Positions 47,501 through 56,400 are shown, counted from the stretch's first letter. The stretch: 64,000 bases of DNA from Nodosilinea sp. E11 (GCF_032813545.1 NZ_CP136520.1:242001-306000), one strand, 5' to 3'. Translations and numbers: made by a program. Notes: generated from the sequence alone by a model not told the origin.

Positions 47501-48827
47501 ACTTCGACAGCTAGAATTTACGGAGCATAATTATGGCTTTAACATTAATCAGCTTCGTACTAGTTTAGAAAGCTTAAAGTTTCAGGCCGCTACAACTCAT
47601 CAAGCTTTGCAAGATTGCCTAAAGGAAATTCGTCAAAATCCTGGCTATGAATCTTTCCTGACATTGCCAACCTTTGAGGATATTGCCGCCACTATCCAAT
47701 CAACTCAGCCATTAGTCTATTTGCTCCATACTTCAAACGGTAGCATTGCTCTCATATTAACTATTGATGGTATTACTGGTTTGTGGCTCAATAGTCTGAC
47801 TGATGAAAAGCTGGTCGATCTTCTTGATAACATTTGGTTCAAAGCTTACAAACAGGTGCAAAGCAATCGCCAAGGCTGGCTCCAAATTCTCGATCAAGTA
47901 ACTCAGTGTCTCTGGGATTGGGTTATGGCTCCTGTAGTCAACCACCTTCAGCAGCACCAGTTCCAAAGCGCCACCCTGATTCCCACCGGATATCTCAGCT
48001 TTCTGCCCCTCCACGCCGCTTGGACCGAAGACAGTTCCAGCCCCACAGGTCGCCGCTATGCCTTTGAAGCGATCCAGTTTACCTATTCTCCCAATGCCCT
48101 CTCCCTCAGCGCTGCCCGTGCTGTTGCTGAGCAAACTCCGGCGAATAAGCTCCTGGCTATTAACGAGCCACTCCCAGTCAACGCCAGCTACTTGCCCAGT
48201 TCCAGTTTTGAAACCGCCAAAGCCGTTTCCACCTTCCCTGGCAAAGGCAACTTTAAGATCCTTCAAAATGAAGCTGCCACTCCCGCTGCCGTTCTAGATG
48301 CTTTACCTAACTATTCCACAGTTCATCTCTCCTGCCACGGTTCCGCCAACTTCCAAACCCCTCTCGATAGCGGTTTACTCATGGCAAACGACGAAGTCCT
48401 GAGCTTACGCGACCTCCTTGACCTAAAACTCAAAGGACTCCGCCTCGCTATCCTTTCCGCTTGCGAAACCGGCATCCCCGGCACCGAACTCCCCGATGAA
48501 GTGATCAGCCTACCTACCGGCTTGCTCCAAGCTGGAGCTGCTGGTGTCATTTCTTCCCTCTGGTCAGTTTCCGATCTTAGTACCATGCTGCTGCTTAGCC
48601 GCTTCTACGACCTTTGGCGTCCTCAAAACCCCGACGCAACTCCCCTAGAACTTCCCGAAGCCCTGCGCCAAGCCCAAATCTGGCTCCGCGATAGCACCGG
48701 CCCTGATCTCACTCCCTACCTGCAAAACTCCCATCCAGAACTTGCCGCCAAGCTAGAGCAGGCCAAAGACCAACGCCCCTTTGCGCATCCCTTTTACTGG
48801 GCAGCTTTTACTTACATTGGTGTTTGA
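44565..48827 (+). CDS. TPR-CHAT caspase-like protease
   Basis: This 1420-residue protein has GGAG seven bases before ATG 44565. Residues 1-~870 are tandem helical repeats built around a phrase like GDRAQNIEDAIxAYxQAL...WAxxxxNLGNAYxxRI, each about 50-55 residues, a TPR-related type common in cyanobacteria. The C-terminal ~350 residues are a CHAT domain: VHLSCHGSANF with catalytic His1258, SACETG with catalytic Cys1300, and GVISSLWSVSD. CHAT proteins are separase/caspase-clan proteases; the best-known bacterial case is the TPR-CHAT (Csx29) partner of the type III-E CRISPR effector, which cleaves a partner on infection. No CRISPR gene is near here, so the trigger and substrate are unknown; the neighbouring membrane and zinc-ribbon proteins are candidates. 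Confidence 0.9.
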   Translation: METPPGTYEGFSQDNQKDIEEKIALCQKALEEINRQEDPTLWSAYQADLGDNLLMNFKGDRAQHIEDAIVTYQSALQEISLEGSPAMWLGVMYALAIAYSMRIKGEQINNGSVAMSTYQRAVRARVEKDIIPFWPESVIAFAAYSARFFTQVSELQNWQGEQEARATCQTDLGYCLFVSPEENRAQNIEDAIKVYHQALPEINREANPKIWAESMVSLANAYFARIKGDRAHNIGIAIDVIEQVLQVNGFDTLSTHWLENRFLWAAMLADLSDSLLTSHQPISASSFDTAINAYQKALSVFTVKERPKEWALLKLNLAKAYFRSEHGDPSQNIKKAIVACEEAQKIRIRETMPTEWQEDKMFWADCQAKLGGILTIKTQGDRAKNIEDGIEAYQKSLQVRTHDSLPAEWAKSMYRLATTYKKRICGDQLENIKIALSICEQILQVMSQDTLLSSQDKETWVSIVKIFWVDSQEALGERLLNTSQGNREQNIEDAIFAFRQCLQGTSREKKPLEWATAMKELSDAYLARISGDQAQNVEVALDAITQCLEVRSQEDDPLEWVAAMNTLASAYLMRIRGDQAQNLELAIETFETCLRVITEVQEKGVIYGTNDAYGFFVWAAEDHEERSFGWASIMHNLGNAYFRRIHGDRAQNTERAIIALEQSLQIRTQEKRPLDWALSTVSLANAYVFRILGDHAQNIEKALDAYEQALKVITKDTRPIDWAALKHDIGHALSRRVYGERAQNIEDAIESYEQALQVIMQEKRQKKRQIDWAKTIDNIGNAYFQRVNDDRAQNIEKAIAFHKQALQAWQKETPNDFNWALSKINLGIAYTHRIQGERAQNIEDATIAYSQALEVFTPNTYPNHCRRAADLFADLSASQSNWPRAQVAYRIALDANEVLYQSSIFKGSQNIELFVSRDLYRRAAYAYAKTDDFKAAITTLEQGRARNLREALQQDSFKLKAVSQINPQLLEQYQRASNTLRQLEFTEHNYGFNINQLRTSLESLKFQAATTHQALQDCLKEIRQNPGYESFLTLPTFEDIAATIQSTQPLVYLLHTSNGSIALILTIDGITGLWLNSLTDEKLVDLLDNIWFKAYKQVQSNRQGWLQILDQVTQCLWDWVMAPVVNHLQQHQFQSATLIPTGYLSFLPLHAAWTEDSSSPTGRRYAFEAIQFTYSPNALSLSAARAVAEQTPANKLLAINEPLPVNASYLPSSSFETAKAVSTFPGKGNFKILQNEAATPAAVLDALPNYSTVHLSCHGSANFQTPLDSGLLMANDEVLSLRDLLDLKLKGLRLAILSACETGIPGTELPDEVISLPTGLLQAGAAGVISSLWSVSDLSTMLLLSRFYDLWRPQNPDATPLELPEALRQAQIWLRDSTGPDLTPYLQNSHPELAAKLEQAKDQRPFAHPFYWAAFTYIGV

Positions 48828-49077
48828 CCTTATGGTTCTCTGCAAGGCAGTAGGGCGTCAAGGTATTTTCCATTCTGAGCAAACGGGTCCAGAACTCTGG
48901 TACGAACAACTTTCGCTCGTTTCCGGCATAGTGCTGATAAGTTATTCCGAAATAGGAGCGATCTGACAAGGCTGAGTCCTGGATCCCGCTAAAGACACAG
49001 ATGCTGCAAGTTTGATAGTGATGGCAGGCCTCGCTAAACCTCCTGTGGATGCGCCTAACCATCCATCCCGGCGGCAT
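48808..49077 (-). CDS. Doubtful 89-residue open frame
   Basis: An open frame (MPPGWMVRRIHRRFSEACHH onward) begins inside the end of the small RHH gene and runs into the end of the TPR-CHAT gene on the other strand. It contains several Cys and His and a plausible amino-acid mix, but I recognise no family and its start has no clear ribosome site. It may be a relic. It is given only because nothing else explains this 227-bp gap. Confidence 0.2.
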   Translation of the reverse strand: MPPGWMVRRIHRRFSEACHHYQTCSICVFSGIQDSALSDRSYFGITYQHYAGNERKLFVPEFWTRLLRMENTLTPYCLAENHKVKHQCK

Positions 49078-49216
49078 CCCTTGCCTCCAAGGCCTCCCTC
49101 AAAAGCATTTCAACCACAAACGTAAACGATCGCTGCTCTCTGTCTGCGATCACCTGAATGGCTTCCCTCATCGGGTCTGGCAGGTAAATGCTGGTCTGGC
49201 GCTTCTGGGTAGTCAT
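49055..49216 (-). CDS. 53-residue ribbon-helix-helix DNA-binding protein
   Basis: I read this short gene directly: ATG at 49216-49214, TAG at 49057-49055. The protein opens MTTQKRQTSIYLPDPMREAI and continues with ADREQRSFTFVVEMLLREALEAR. This is a typical ribbon-helix-helix (CopG/Arc-like): a strand with alternating residues (QTSIYLP), helix 1, a turn at the Arg-Ser pair, and helix 2. Such proteins are plasmid copy-number repressors or antitoxins. The perfect 19-bp palindrome ~45 bp upstream, between this gene and the divergent gene at 49315, is a natural operator for it. Confidence 0.75.
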   Translation of the reverse strand: MTTQKRQTSIYLPDPMREAIQVIADREQRSFTFVVEMLLREALEARDAAGMDG

Positions 49217-49261
49217 AGCCACTCTATCTAGCTCTAGAGCAAGCCTAGGTGAAGCGTTGCG

Positions 49262-49304
49262 ATTAAGGGTAATCTACTCTAATCTAGAGTAGATTACCCT
49301 TAAT
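49262..49304. promoter_or_regulatory. Perfect 19-bp inverted repeat, likely operator
   Basis: ATTAAGGGTAATCTACTCT (49262-49280), spacer AATCT, then its exact reverse complement (49286-49304). It lies between the divergent starts of the RHH gene (49216, minus) and the gene at 49315 (plus), only ten bases before the latter. An operator covering both promoters is the simplest reading; an origin or other structured site is possible. A terminator is unlikely because no gene ends there. Confidence 0.6.
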
Positions 49305-49314
49305 ATAAATAAGC

Positions 49315-49755
49315 ATGCCCGCTAGTCAAGTTACCTCAGCCTTGTTTGGCGGCCAGGCTGATCTTCGCCAGCACCCAGGAGTTGCCCTCCCTATGGCTCA
49401 ACCCTTTCCACACCAACGATTACGCCAGCTTCTGGTAATCCATCGAGCCCCCTGGTATGCCTTTAACTCTGGCCACCTGCACCTCCCGTCAGCGACGGAC
49501 TTGCCTACCGCCTTCCCCCAGGTTGAAGCGCCCCACTTTCACTACGGCGATCGCCTCCGCTGGATTCCCCATGGCAACGCGACCGATTGGGGTCTGGTAA
49601 TTGGTCGGTTCTACAGCTACGCCCCCCACCGTCGCCGCTGGCAATGGTGCTACCTGATCTGGCTCGATCTTGCTTCCCCCAGTGCCGCCTGGGTTAGGGC
49701 CGATATTGCCTGGGAAGACGACCTCGACCCCTTTGATGAGGAGCCTATCCGATGA
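49315..49755 (+). CDS. Plasmid-type protein of unknown function
   Basis: This 146-residue protein has its ATG ten bases after the large palindrome, so its expression is probably set by whatever binds there. The middle, RLRQLLVIHRAPWYAFNSGH, and the end, DRLRWIPHGNATDWGLVIGR then RRRWQWCYLIWLDL, suggest a beta-rich fold with many Trp and His. I do not recognise a family. It overlaps the next gene by ATGA, so the two are co-translated. It is GC-rich with host-like gcgatcgc. Confidence 0.65.
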   Translation: MPASQVTSALFGGQADLRQHPGVALPMAQPFPHQRLRQLLVIHRAPWYAFNSGHLHLPSATDLPTAFPQVEAPHFHYGDRLRWIPHGNATDWGLVIGRFYSYAPHRRRWQWCYLIWLDLASPSAAWVRADIAWEDDLDPFDEEPIR

Positions 49756-50063
49756 ATCCCCGCCCCCTTTCTCCCCGCGAACAGCACCTAATTGAGCGGT
49801 ACAGCTACTGCCAACTAGGCATGACGCCCCAGCGGTTTTACGCCAAGTGGCAGGTCAGCCAGGAAGATATGGCCGCGATCTGCTCCCGGTCGGTCTCAAC
49901 GGTGCGGGGCTGGTTTCGCAAAGGTCGCAGCTATCGCCGCCCCACCCCTGTAGACCTGCGCCATCTCGCGCTAATGGATTTTTTGCTGGACAACTTTGAC
50001 CAGATCCCAGCAGACCTACGGCAGGCTCTCTGCTCTACCGAGCAGGAAGACGATCACACCTAA
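49752..50063 (+). CDS. Small helix-turn-helix protein
   Basis: This 103-residue protein is coupled by ATGA overlap to the preceding gene. Residues ~12-60 contain a helix-turn-helix: RFYAKWQVSQEDMAAICSRS followed by STVRGWFRKGRSYRR, in which VSTVRGWF would be the recognition helix. The C terminus is a helical tail (PVDLRHLALMDFLLDNF). It is probably a transcription regulator or a component of plasmid maintenance. The partner gene upstream and the palindrome suggest that a small regulatory module lives here. Confidence 0.65.
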   Translation: MNPRPLSPREQHLIERYSYCQLGMTPQRFYAKWQVSQEDMAAICSRSVSTVRGWFRKGRSYRRPTPVDLRHLALMDFLLDNFDQIPADLRQALCSTEQEDDHT

Positions 50064-50183
50064 CCCAAAATTGTCAATATCACCGTGCTCTGTTTTGGCG
50101 AAGCTCCCTTGGCTAGGGTGGCATCAACTGCACTGAAGTGAAGCGTCTTGGAGGACAGTCAAGTGAGCCAAGGACACCGAGTG

Positions 50184-50702
50184 ATGGCCGATATCAAACG
50201 CATTCGAGCAGCGCTGGCAAACCAGGGCGATCGCCTGCAAAAGTTGCCCCGGCAGGCTGTTTGGATTGTGCATCGCAAGAGTGGCAAGTCCTATCGGCTG
50301 ACCTATCTCTCTATTCCCCTCAATGCCTGGGCTTTGTACCCAACTGATAGGGAAGCATCTGAGCTTTTATGCAAGATCGAGCGGGCATTAAACTCAAGGG
50401 TTACCGCTGCTGGGGAGACGATGGAGTCTGGCAAGAAATATGAAGTAGTAGAGAAGGAGCAACACTACTTGCCTACTCAGCAGGGCCATTCTTCTGTTGC
50501 CCATGCTCTTAATACACCGACAACTTACAGTCAGCAGCTACATCCTTGGTGCATCGTTCAACATCTACCTCAAATGCAACGTCGGGTCGTGGCTCGATTT
50601 CGACGTCGCAATGATGCTGACGCACATATGAAAGTTTTGTACCGTCTGTCTCCCCTCGCCCAATACAGCATTATCTTTGATATGGAGATTCCCATCGGCT
50701 GA
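50184..50702 (+). CDS. Unknown protein with a decayed paralogue at 58.3 kb
   Basis: The preferred start is ATG 50184 (MADIKRIRAALANQG, 172 residues), with AGGA upstream; an in-frame TTG at 50148 is an alternative. The N-terminal part (AVWIVHRKSGKSYRLTYLS) looks like a beta hairpin. The C-terminal part HPWCIVQHLPQMQRRVVARF and the following NDADAHMKVLYRLSP is strongly basic, like a small nucleic-acid-binding motif. No known family. A near-identical stretch of ~41 codons survives at 58282-58407 and ends in a nonsense codon, so this is a multicopy gene family in this genome. Confidence 0.65.
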   Translation: MADIKRIRAALANQGDRLQKLPRQAVWIVHRKSGKSYRLTYLSIPLNAWALYPTDREASELLCKIERALNSRVTAAGETMESGKKYEVVEKEQHYLPTQQGHSSVAHALNTPTTYSQQLHPWCIVQHLPQMQRRVVARFRRRNDADAHMKVLYRLSPLAQYSIIFDMEIPIG

Positions 50703-51108
50703 GGCATTTACGCTCAGTATTACAGGTGTTACTAGTTCTAAGAACAGCGGAAGTGGGTTAACGCGATAGGCTGAAGTTACCCCTGGGTTTACAACGGACT
50801 GATTTTAGCAATAACACTGGCTGGGTGCCGATGGGCAAACGCCTCAAGATCGTTTTCGGACGATAGCCACTGATTTGTTCGCGACGAGCTGAGGCAGATC
50901 GGCTAGCAGCAGGCGGAACTTGCCTGATCCTATCCGCGCCCGATGGAATCAGGCTTTGTCTAAGGTGGTAGTGGAAGAGCTAGACGGCACAGTGATTCCG
51001 AGTCCTACCGCCTTCGCATTTGTTTATCCGGCCTTCTATGAGTTTTGACTGCTAGTTTATGTTCCCGATCTCGCTGCTGATTGCCACCATCGCCCTAACT
51101 AACATTGA
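50703..51108. other. Gap with a possible gene fragment
   Basis: No intact gene. On the plus strand 50893-51048 is open and reads NLPDPIRARWNQALSKVVVE...PAFYEF before a TGA. It has no start, so it is probably the tail of a broken gene. The rest shows nothing I can support. Confidence 0.4.
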
Positions 51109-51635
51109 GTGAGCTATTCAATGTGTTTGCCGGGGCGACTGCACGGTGCTAGACGACCTCCATCCAGCCACAGCCCAGGTGGCCTATCAGCGATTGCCAC
51201 CAACCTCAACGCCGTGGCCCAGCACCAGCCGCCCCAACCGGCCCAGGTTTCCCTGCGCGGCACTCTGATCAAGCTGGGCCTGGCCGAGGGGGCGGCTAAC
51301 TTGTTTGACCGCATTACCATCACCGGGCGCAGCGGTCACCTGCTTCGCCAGGGTACCTACCTGAGTCTGCTGCCCAACCCGGTGCACAATTTCAATGCCA
51401 CCCTGAGCTGGCTCACCGATGAGCCAGCTCAGCGCCACACCCTGCCGCCCCCGGTACCGGAACCTAGCCTGCGTCAAGTCTACCGCGCTGGGCGGCGGGC
51501 AGTGCGCTGGGGCTAGCGGTGGCGGTGGGTGGGGGGTTGATGTGGCGGGCGATCGCCCCAGCCCAGTTTGAACGCCTCTGGCAACCCACCGGCATTCCAT
51601 CGCTGATTGATCAGGTGGATGAGCAAGAATCGTAA
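51109..51635 (+). pseudogene. Frameshifted remnant of a small GC-rich gene
   Basis: One frame reads to a TAG at 51516 (AQVSLRGTLIKLGLAEGAAN, then TYLSLLPNPVHNFNATLSWL, then RAVRWG). The neighbouring frame continues smoothly from ~51500 to TAA 51635 as ALGLAVAVGGGLMWRAIAPAQ, a likely membrane segment, then FERLWQPTGIPSLIDQV. A single-base indel near 51500 would join them. A third frame looks coding before ~51180 (LDDLHPATAQVAYQRLP), suggesting a second indel. I do not recognise the family. Confidence 0.55.
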
Positions 51636-51932
51636 AACGGAAAATATACGGATCTTTGTGGCCTTTCTATGTTGGAGAGGATTATTATGCAGGCTAATCG
51701 TCGCCTATATGCCCTAAAGGGTTGATTAGTGTGCGAATGTTTCACCTGTGTACCCCGTAGGCAGAATATAGTCAGATTAGTTTGATTCAACAAGTCGTTA
51801 GCCGGCTCTGCGTTCACTAGCTCATCCGTGAGATCTCAATAGGGTGGTAACCCTGCGAAAGTTAGATTATTGTGGGTTAGAGCGTATGCATGAGCTGTTT
51901 GCAGAAACAGGAAAAGTAATTAAAAATAAATC
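51636..51932. other. Non-coding gap before the membrane/coiled-coil cassette
   Basis: AT-rich intergenic DNA of ~300 bp. It should contain the promoter of the two-gene cassette at 51933, but I see no convincing -35/-10 pair and no coding signal. Confidence 0.4.
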
Positions 51933-52937
51933 ATGATTGGCTGTCTGAAGTTCTTTGGATTTTTCATATTAGGACTCATATACCTTGTATTCTTAAGGGT
52001 AGCTCCTCAAACTGCACTCATCTTGGGTGCAGTATCGCTGGCAGGATATTTTCTTTGGTCAAAACAGCAAAAAATCAAAGCGGCAAAAGAAGCTGAGGAA
52101 AAGCGGCAAAAAGCAATCATTTTGGCAAGACAGCGAGAGGATTTGTACGAATACGACTCGTCCATCCAGGCTTCTCATAAAAGGGCAACAAACAACATAT
52201 TCGAACATCCCGGTGAGTGGGCTAAGTCAATTCAAGAACGCTTGGAGGATGCCCAGAAGCGCCTGGAAGATGCCAAAATAGTTTTTAATGATGACGTTGA
52301 TAGACTAACTCAATATCGAAAGCAGTTGCAATTCGATCTGTTGCCAAGGTATGAAGCAGCTATTAAACCCTTCTTCAACGAGCTTATGCTTAGGGAGCAA
52401 GACATTCCGACTCCTCAAGAACTAAAGGTTGCTGTTGACTTCAGGTATCCAACTGATTTGCAGCCTGCCGCGATTGAGAAAGATTTAAAGAATGTGCTTC
52501 AAGGCTATTCTCAGAGCATAGTCCATTCTTTAAACGGCAAGAATCTTACAAAGCTTCAAAAATCAGATGCAGCATCGATAGCAATTACCACAGCAATTCA
52601 TGCGATATCATACCTATTTACGACCTCCCAGCAGCGTACGAAACTGGAGAAAGTTCAAGCAGATGTTGATGCTGTGTGCGAGCAGATTAGCGGAGCAATA
52701 AAAACCTACGGAACAGCTTCTGAGGGAGTTAAACATACAAAGTTCGTTCATGAAGTAGCTGCAAATTATACAAATCGCAATCTTGAAACTGCTACTCACC
52801 TATCTCGTACTGGGCAAAAACTGTCTGACCTTGATGAGTCAGAGCAACGAGCAATCGAAGATTGTTACAGAGGAGGGCAGTCCTTAAAGAAAATTATGCA
52901 ACAGGACGTGATCAAACCTATCAACAGGAGCAACTAA
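51933..52937 (+). CDS. Membrane-anchored coiled-coil protein, unknown
   Basis: This 334-residue protein has two hydrophobic segments at its N terminus (FFGFFILGLIYLVFL, then TALILGAVSLAGYFLW), then a charged Lys/Glu/Ala helix and two long coiled-coil stretches (EWAKSIQERLEDAQKRLEDA and LEKVQADVDAVCEQISGAI). No enzyme motif is visible. The gene is AT-richer than the flanking DNA and stands after a stretch of gene debris. Its stop is five bases before the start of the next gene. I do not recognise the family. A membrane-associated scaffold or effector is possible; nothing in the sequence proves it. Confidence 0.7.
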   Translation: MIGCLKFFGFFILGLIYLVFLRVAPQTALILGAVSLAGYFLWSKQQKIKAAKEAEEKRQKAIILARQREDLYEYDSSIQASHKRATNNIFEHPGEWAKSIQERLEDAQKRLEDAKIVFNDDVDRLTQYRKQLQFDLLPRYEAAIKPFFNELMLREQDIPTPQELKVAVDFRYPTDLQPAAIEKDLKNVLQGYSQSIVHSLNGKNLTKLQKSDAASIAITTAIHAISYLFTTSQQRTKLEKVQADVDAVCEQISGAIKTYGTASEGVKHTKFVHEVAANYTNRNLETATHLSRTGQKLSDLDESEQRAIEDCYRGGQSLKKIMQQDVIKPINRSN

Positions 52938-52942
52938 TAAAT

Positions 52943-53398
52943 ATGGATGACCAAATTGTGCAAGGTAATCAATATCTAGAGCTTATTGATAATCCACAAC
53001 TCCGTGAGTACGTTCAACTCGCTATGCAGATCGCTCCGATTGCCCATCAGACATTAGGATTGGTTGATAAATCTCTAGATTTAGTCAAGCAACTTGATGA
53101 CGAAAAAACAACCCGACAGTTAATTCGAGAGAATGCTGAGAATCAACGAATAATAATTGAGCGCCGAATGGATCAGTTGGACGCCGAATTAAGCGCAGAT
53201 TTGGAAAGCAGTAAAAAAGTTATTGACGATAGCATGAGAGTCTTTGAGTGGATGGTTCAAAATGGGTTAGTTGATGCGGCTATGATTATACATGAGCGTG
53301 TTATTAGTATGCTTTCAGGTCGAGCAAGCATTGCTGCTGGTAAGTACAATCAAAATAATCCTGACGGACAAGTAACGTTTTACACTGCTGAAGGTTAG
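52943..53398 (+). CDS. Small coiled-coil partner of the preceding membrane protein
   Basis: This 151-residue protein starts at ATG 52943 (MDDQIVQGNQYLELI). A longer reading from 52862 would overlap the upstream gene and is not needed. The chain is mostly helical: YVQLAMQIAPIAHQTLGLVD, then a long coiled coil DKSLDLVKQLDDEKTTRQLI and IERRMDQLDAELSADLESSK, with a short hydrophobic helix near residue 110-125. No motif is recognised. The five-base gap to the previous gene and similar AT content indicate a two-gene cassette. It converges on the NB-ARC gene, with 84 bp between the two stops. Confidence 0.65.
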   Translation: MDDQIVQGNQYLELIDNPQLREYVQLAMQIAPIAHQTLGLVDKSLDLVKQLDDEKTTRQLIRENAENQRIIIERRMDQLDAELSADLESSKKVIDDSMRVFEWMVQNGLVDAAMIIHERVISMLSGRASIAAGKYNQNNPDGQVTFYTAEG

Positions 53399-53482
53399 TA
53401 GGTATTGCTGATTTCGAGGTTACTTGCTGCTTCTGAAAGGTGCTGTCATTCGACTGATTTAAAGACTGAAGATTATTGTAAT

Positions 53483-56400
53483 TCATGGGTGGGTAAGAGC
53501 TTGCCTCACCCACTCTAACCTCTGTCGAGTATCTATTGTATCGGGATGTTCAGCCCCCAATTGTACTTCACGAACTTGAAGTACCTTTTGCAAAAGAGGT
53601 TCTACGTCTGCATAGCGTTCCTGGGAATAGTACAAAACAGCCAGATTGTTTAAGCCACTAGTAGTGTCTAAGTGGTCAGCCCCAAATTGCATTTTACGAA
53701 TTTGAATTACTTTCAAATAGAGCATCTCTGCTTCTTCATAACGCCCTTGAGAATCATACAAAAGGGCTAGGCTATTGTGACTAGCAGCTGTGTCAGGATG
53801 ATCTTTGCCTAATTGTATTTCACGAATTTGGATTGCTCGTAGGTACAATGTTTCTGCCTCTGCGTAACGCTCTTGGATGCGGTACAAATATGCCAAGTTC
53901 CCCAGAATAATAGCCTTATCAACATGATCCTCCAATTGCGTTTCATGAATCTGGATTGCTTGTAGGTAGAAAGTTTCTGCCTTCGGGTAATCGCCTTGAT
54001 CTTGAGACAACATTGCTAAACTGTTCAAAGTGCTTGCAGTATCAGGATGATTTCCTAATTCTGTTTCTCGAATTTTAAGTGCTTTTAGATAGAGAGACTC
54101 CGCTTCCCGGTAACGAGCCTGAGTACGATAGAAATATGCCAAATTTGCCAAACTGATTGCAGTATCGGGGTGATCGCCCAATTGTGCTTCTCGAATCTGG
54201 AGTGATCGCACATAAAGAGGTTCTGCCTCCTCATAGCGCCCCTGAGCTTCGCATAACACTGCTAAATTACTTAGACTGGTGGCGACATTGGGATGATTTG
54301 AGCCTAACTTCTGCTCCCAGATAATAAGTGAGCGCCAATAAAGCTCTTCTGCTTCAATTAGTCGCCCTTGCTCTCGATAAATTCCCGCCAAATTATTAAG
54401 GCAGATAGCTATATTAGGATGGTCATCCCCTAACTGTTTCTCCCAGATAGTCATTGTCCGCTGAACAAACTGTTCTGCCTCGCTGTATCGCTCTTGTATC
54501 TGGTAAAGTTGTGCCAAATTGTTGAGGCTTGTAGCAATATGGGGGTAGTCTTGGCCGAACTGCTCACAAATAATCATTGCCCGCTGTAATAACTGTTCTG
54601 TCTCGCTGTAGCGTCCTTGAGCCTGGTAGATCACTGCTAGATTGTTAAGGCTTGAAACAATATGAGGATGGTCTTGACCCAGTTGCTGCTCCCAGATAGC
54701 CAGCGAGCGTAGCAAGAGAGGTTCTGCCTTGCTGTAACGCCCCTGTTCTCGATAAAAATTTGCCAAATTGTTAAGGATTAGAGCCACATTAGGATGATCT
54801 TGACCCAGTTGCTGCTCCGAAATAGCCAGTGAGCGTAGCAAGAGAGACTCTGCTTCACTGTAGCGACTTTGAGCCAGGTAAAGTGCTGCCAGATTATTGA
54901 GATTTAAGGCCACATTAGGATGGTCTTGACCTAATTGCTGTTCCCAAATAGTTAGCGATTGGAGAAAGAGAGGTTCTGCCTCACCATAGCGCCCCTGTTC
55001 TCGATAAAAATTTGCCAAATTGTTGAGACTTAGAGCCACATTAGGATGATCTTGACCCAGTTGCTGCTTCGAGATAGCCAGTGAGCGTAGCAAGAGAGGC
55101 TCTGCTTCACTGTAGCGACTTTGAGCCAGGTAAAGTGTTGCCAGATTGCTGAGATTTAAGGCCACATTAGGATGGTCTTGACCTAACTGCTGTTCCCAAA
55201 TAGTTAGCGATTGGAGAAAGAGAGGTTCTGCCTCACCATAGCGCCCCTGTTCTCGATAAATGTTTGCTAAATTGTTGAGACTTAGAGCCACGTTAGGATG
55301 ATCTTTATCTAACTGTTGCTCGTAAATAGTTAGTGCTCGTCGGCAAAACTGTTCTGCTTCGTCGTAGCGTCCTTGCTTGAAGTAGAGCATTGCTAGATTG
55401 TTGACGCTAGTGGCGACAAAGGGATCGTCACTGCCTACTTGCTGTTCTTCGACAGAAAGTGATCGAAGGAAGAGAGATTCTGCTTCGTTATGGCGCCCCT
55501 GATCTAGGTAAACTGCTGCTAAATTACTGAGAGTATAAGTAAAATCGGAGGGATCATTGCCCTGCTGTTCGCGGATAGAGAGCGAACGTAGGAGAAGAGA
55601 TTCTGCTTCGCTATAACGTCCTTGCTCTCGGTAGAGAATTCCCAGCACGTTGAGGCTATTAGCGACAGAGGAATCGTCAATGCCTAACTGTTGCTCTCGA
55701 ATAGAAAGTGATCGCAGGAGAAGAGATTCTGCTTCGCTGTAACGTCCCTGCTCTTTATAGAGACTTCCCAGACAGCCCAGACTAGCGGCAAAAGCAAGGT
55801 GCTCAGATCCTAGTCGAGCTTCTGTAGCAGTACAGCATTGTTGTAACCATGGTAAAGCCTGAGCATAGTCTCCTTGTCCTTCATAGAAACGGGCAATTCC
55901 AATGAAGAGCCAAGGCAAATCAAAATCTTCCACCCAGGGAGACAATGCGGTTGCGGCTTCTACCAAATGGGGAAGCCCTGGTGCCACCTCCTGAATCTGA
56001 GTTAGCGTGGGCGCGGATGGAATCACTTTTGCCACTTTAGCTAGAACCTGACATAGAGATTGTTTAATCTCGTCCATCTCTGCTATCTGCTCCCGCTTCG
56101 CCACAAAAAACTCCCGAAGCAGCTGGTGGAGTTGATACATCCCTACCCCAGTCTGCTGTAACAAGTGTCTCCCTAATAATTGCTCATCCCGCAGATCTTC
56201 CAGGTCTTCCTCCTCCCAGTTCGGTAGACAGGCTTCCACCACCACCCACGGAATCTCTGCCAGAGCAAACAGACTCAGCAATCCCGCCAAAGACTGCCCT
56301 GCAGTATTCAAAGTGCCCCAACTTAACTCAAAGGCAGTGACCACATTCCGAGAAACAGTCATTTCTGGTGCCGCTTCCTTCAAGGCTTTCGCCTCTAAGC

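Noticed and set aside
44565..48827. Type III-E CRISPR (gRAMP) TPR-CHAT
   Set aside because: No gRAMP/Cas7-11 gene, no repeats and no Cas1/Cas2 nearby; only the CHAT family relation remains.
49262..49304. Palindrome as a transcription terminator
   Set aside because: It lies upstream of both flanking genes, which are divergent, and has no following T-run, so no transcript would end there.
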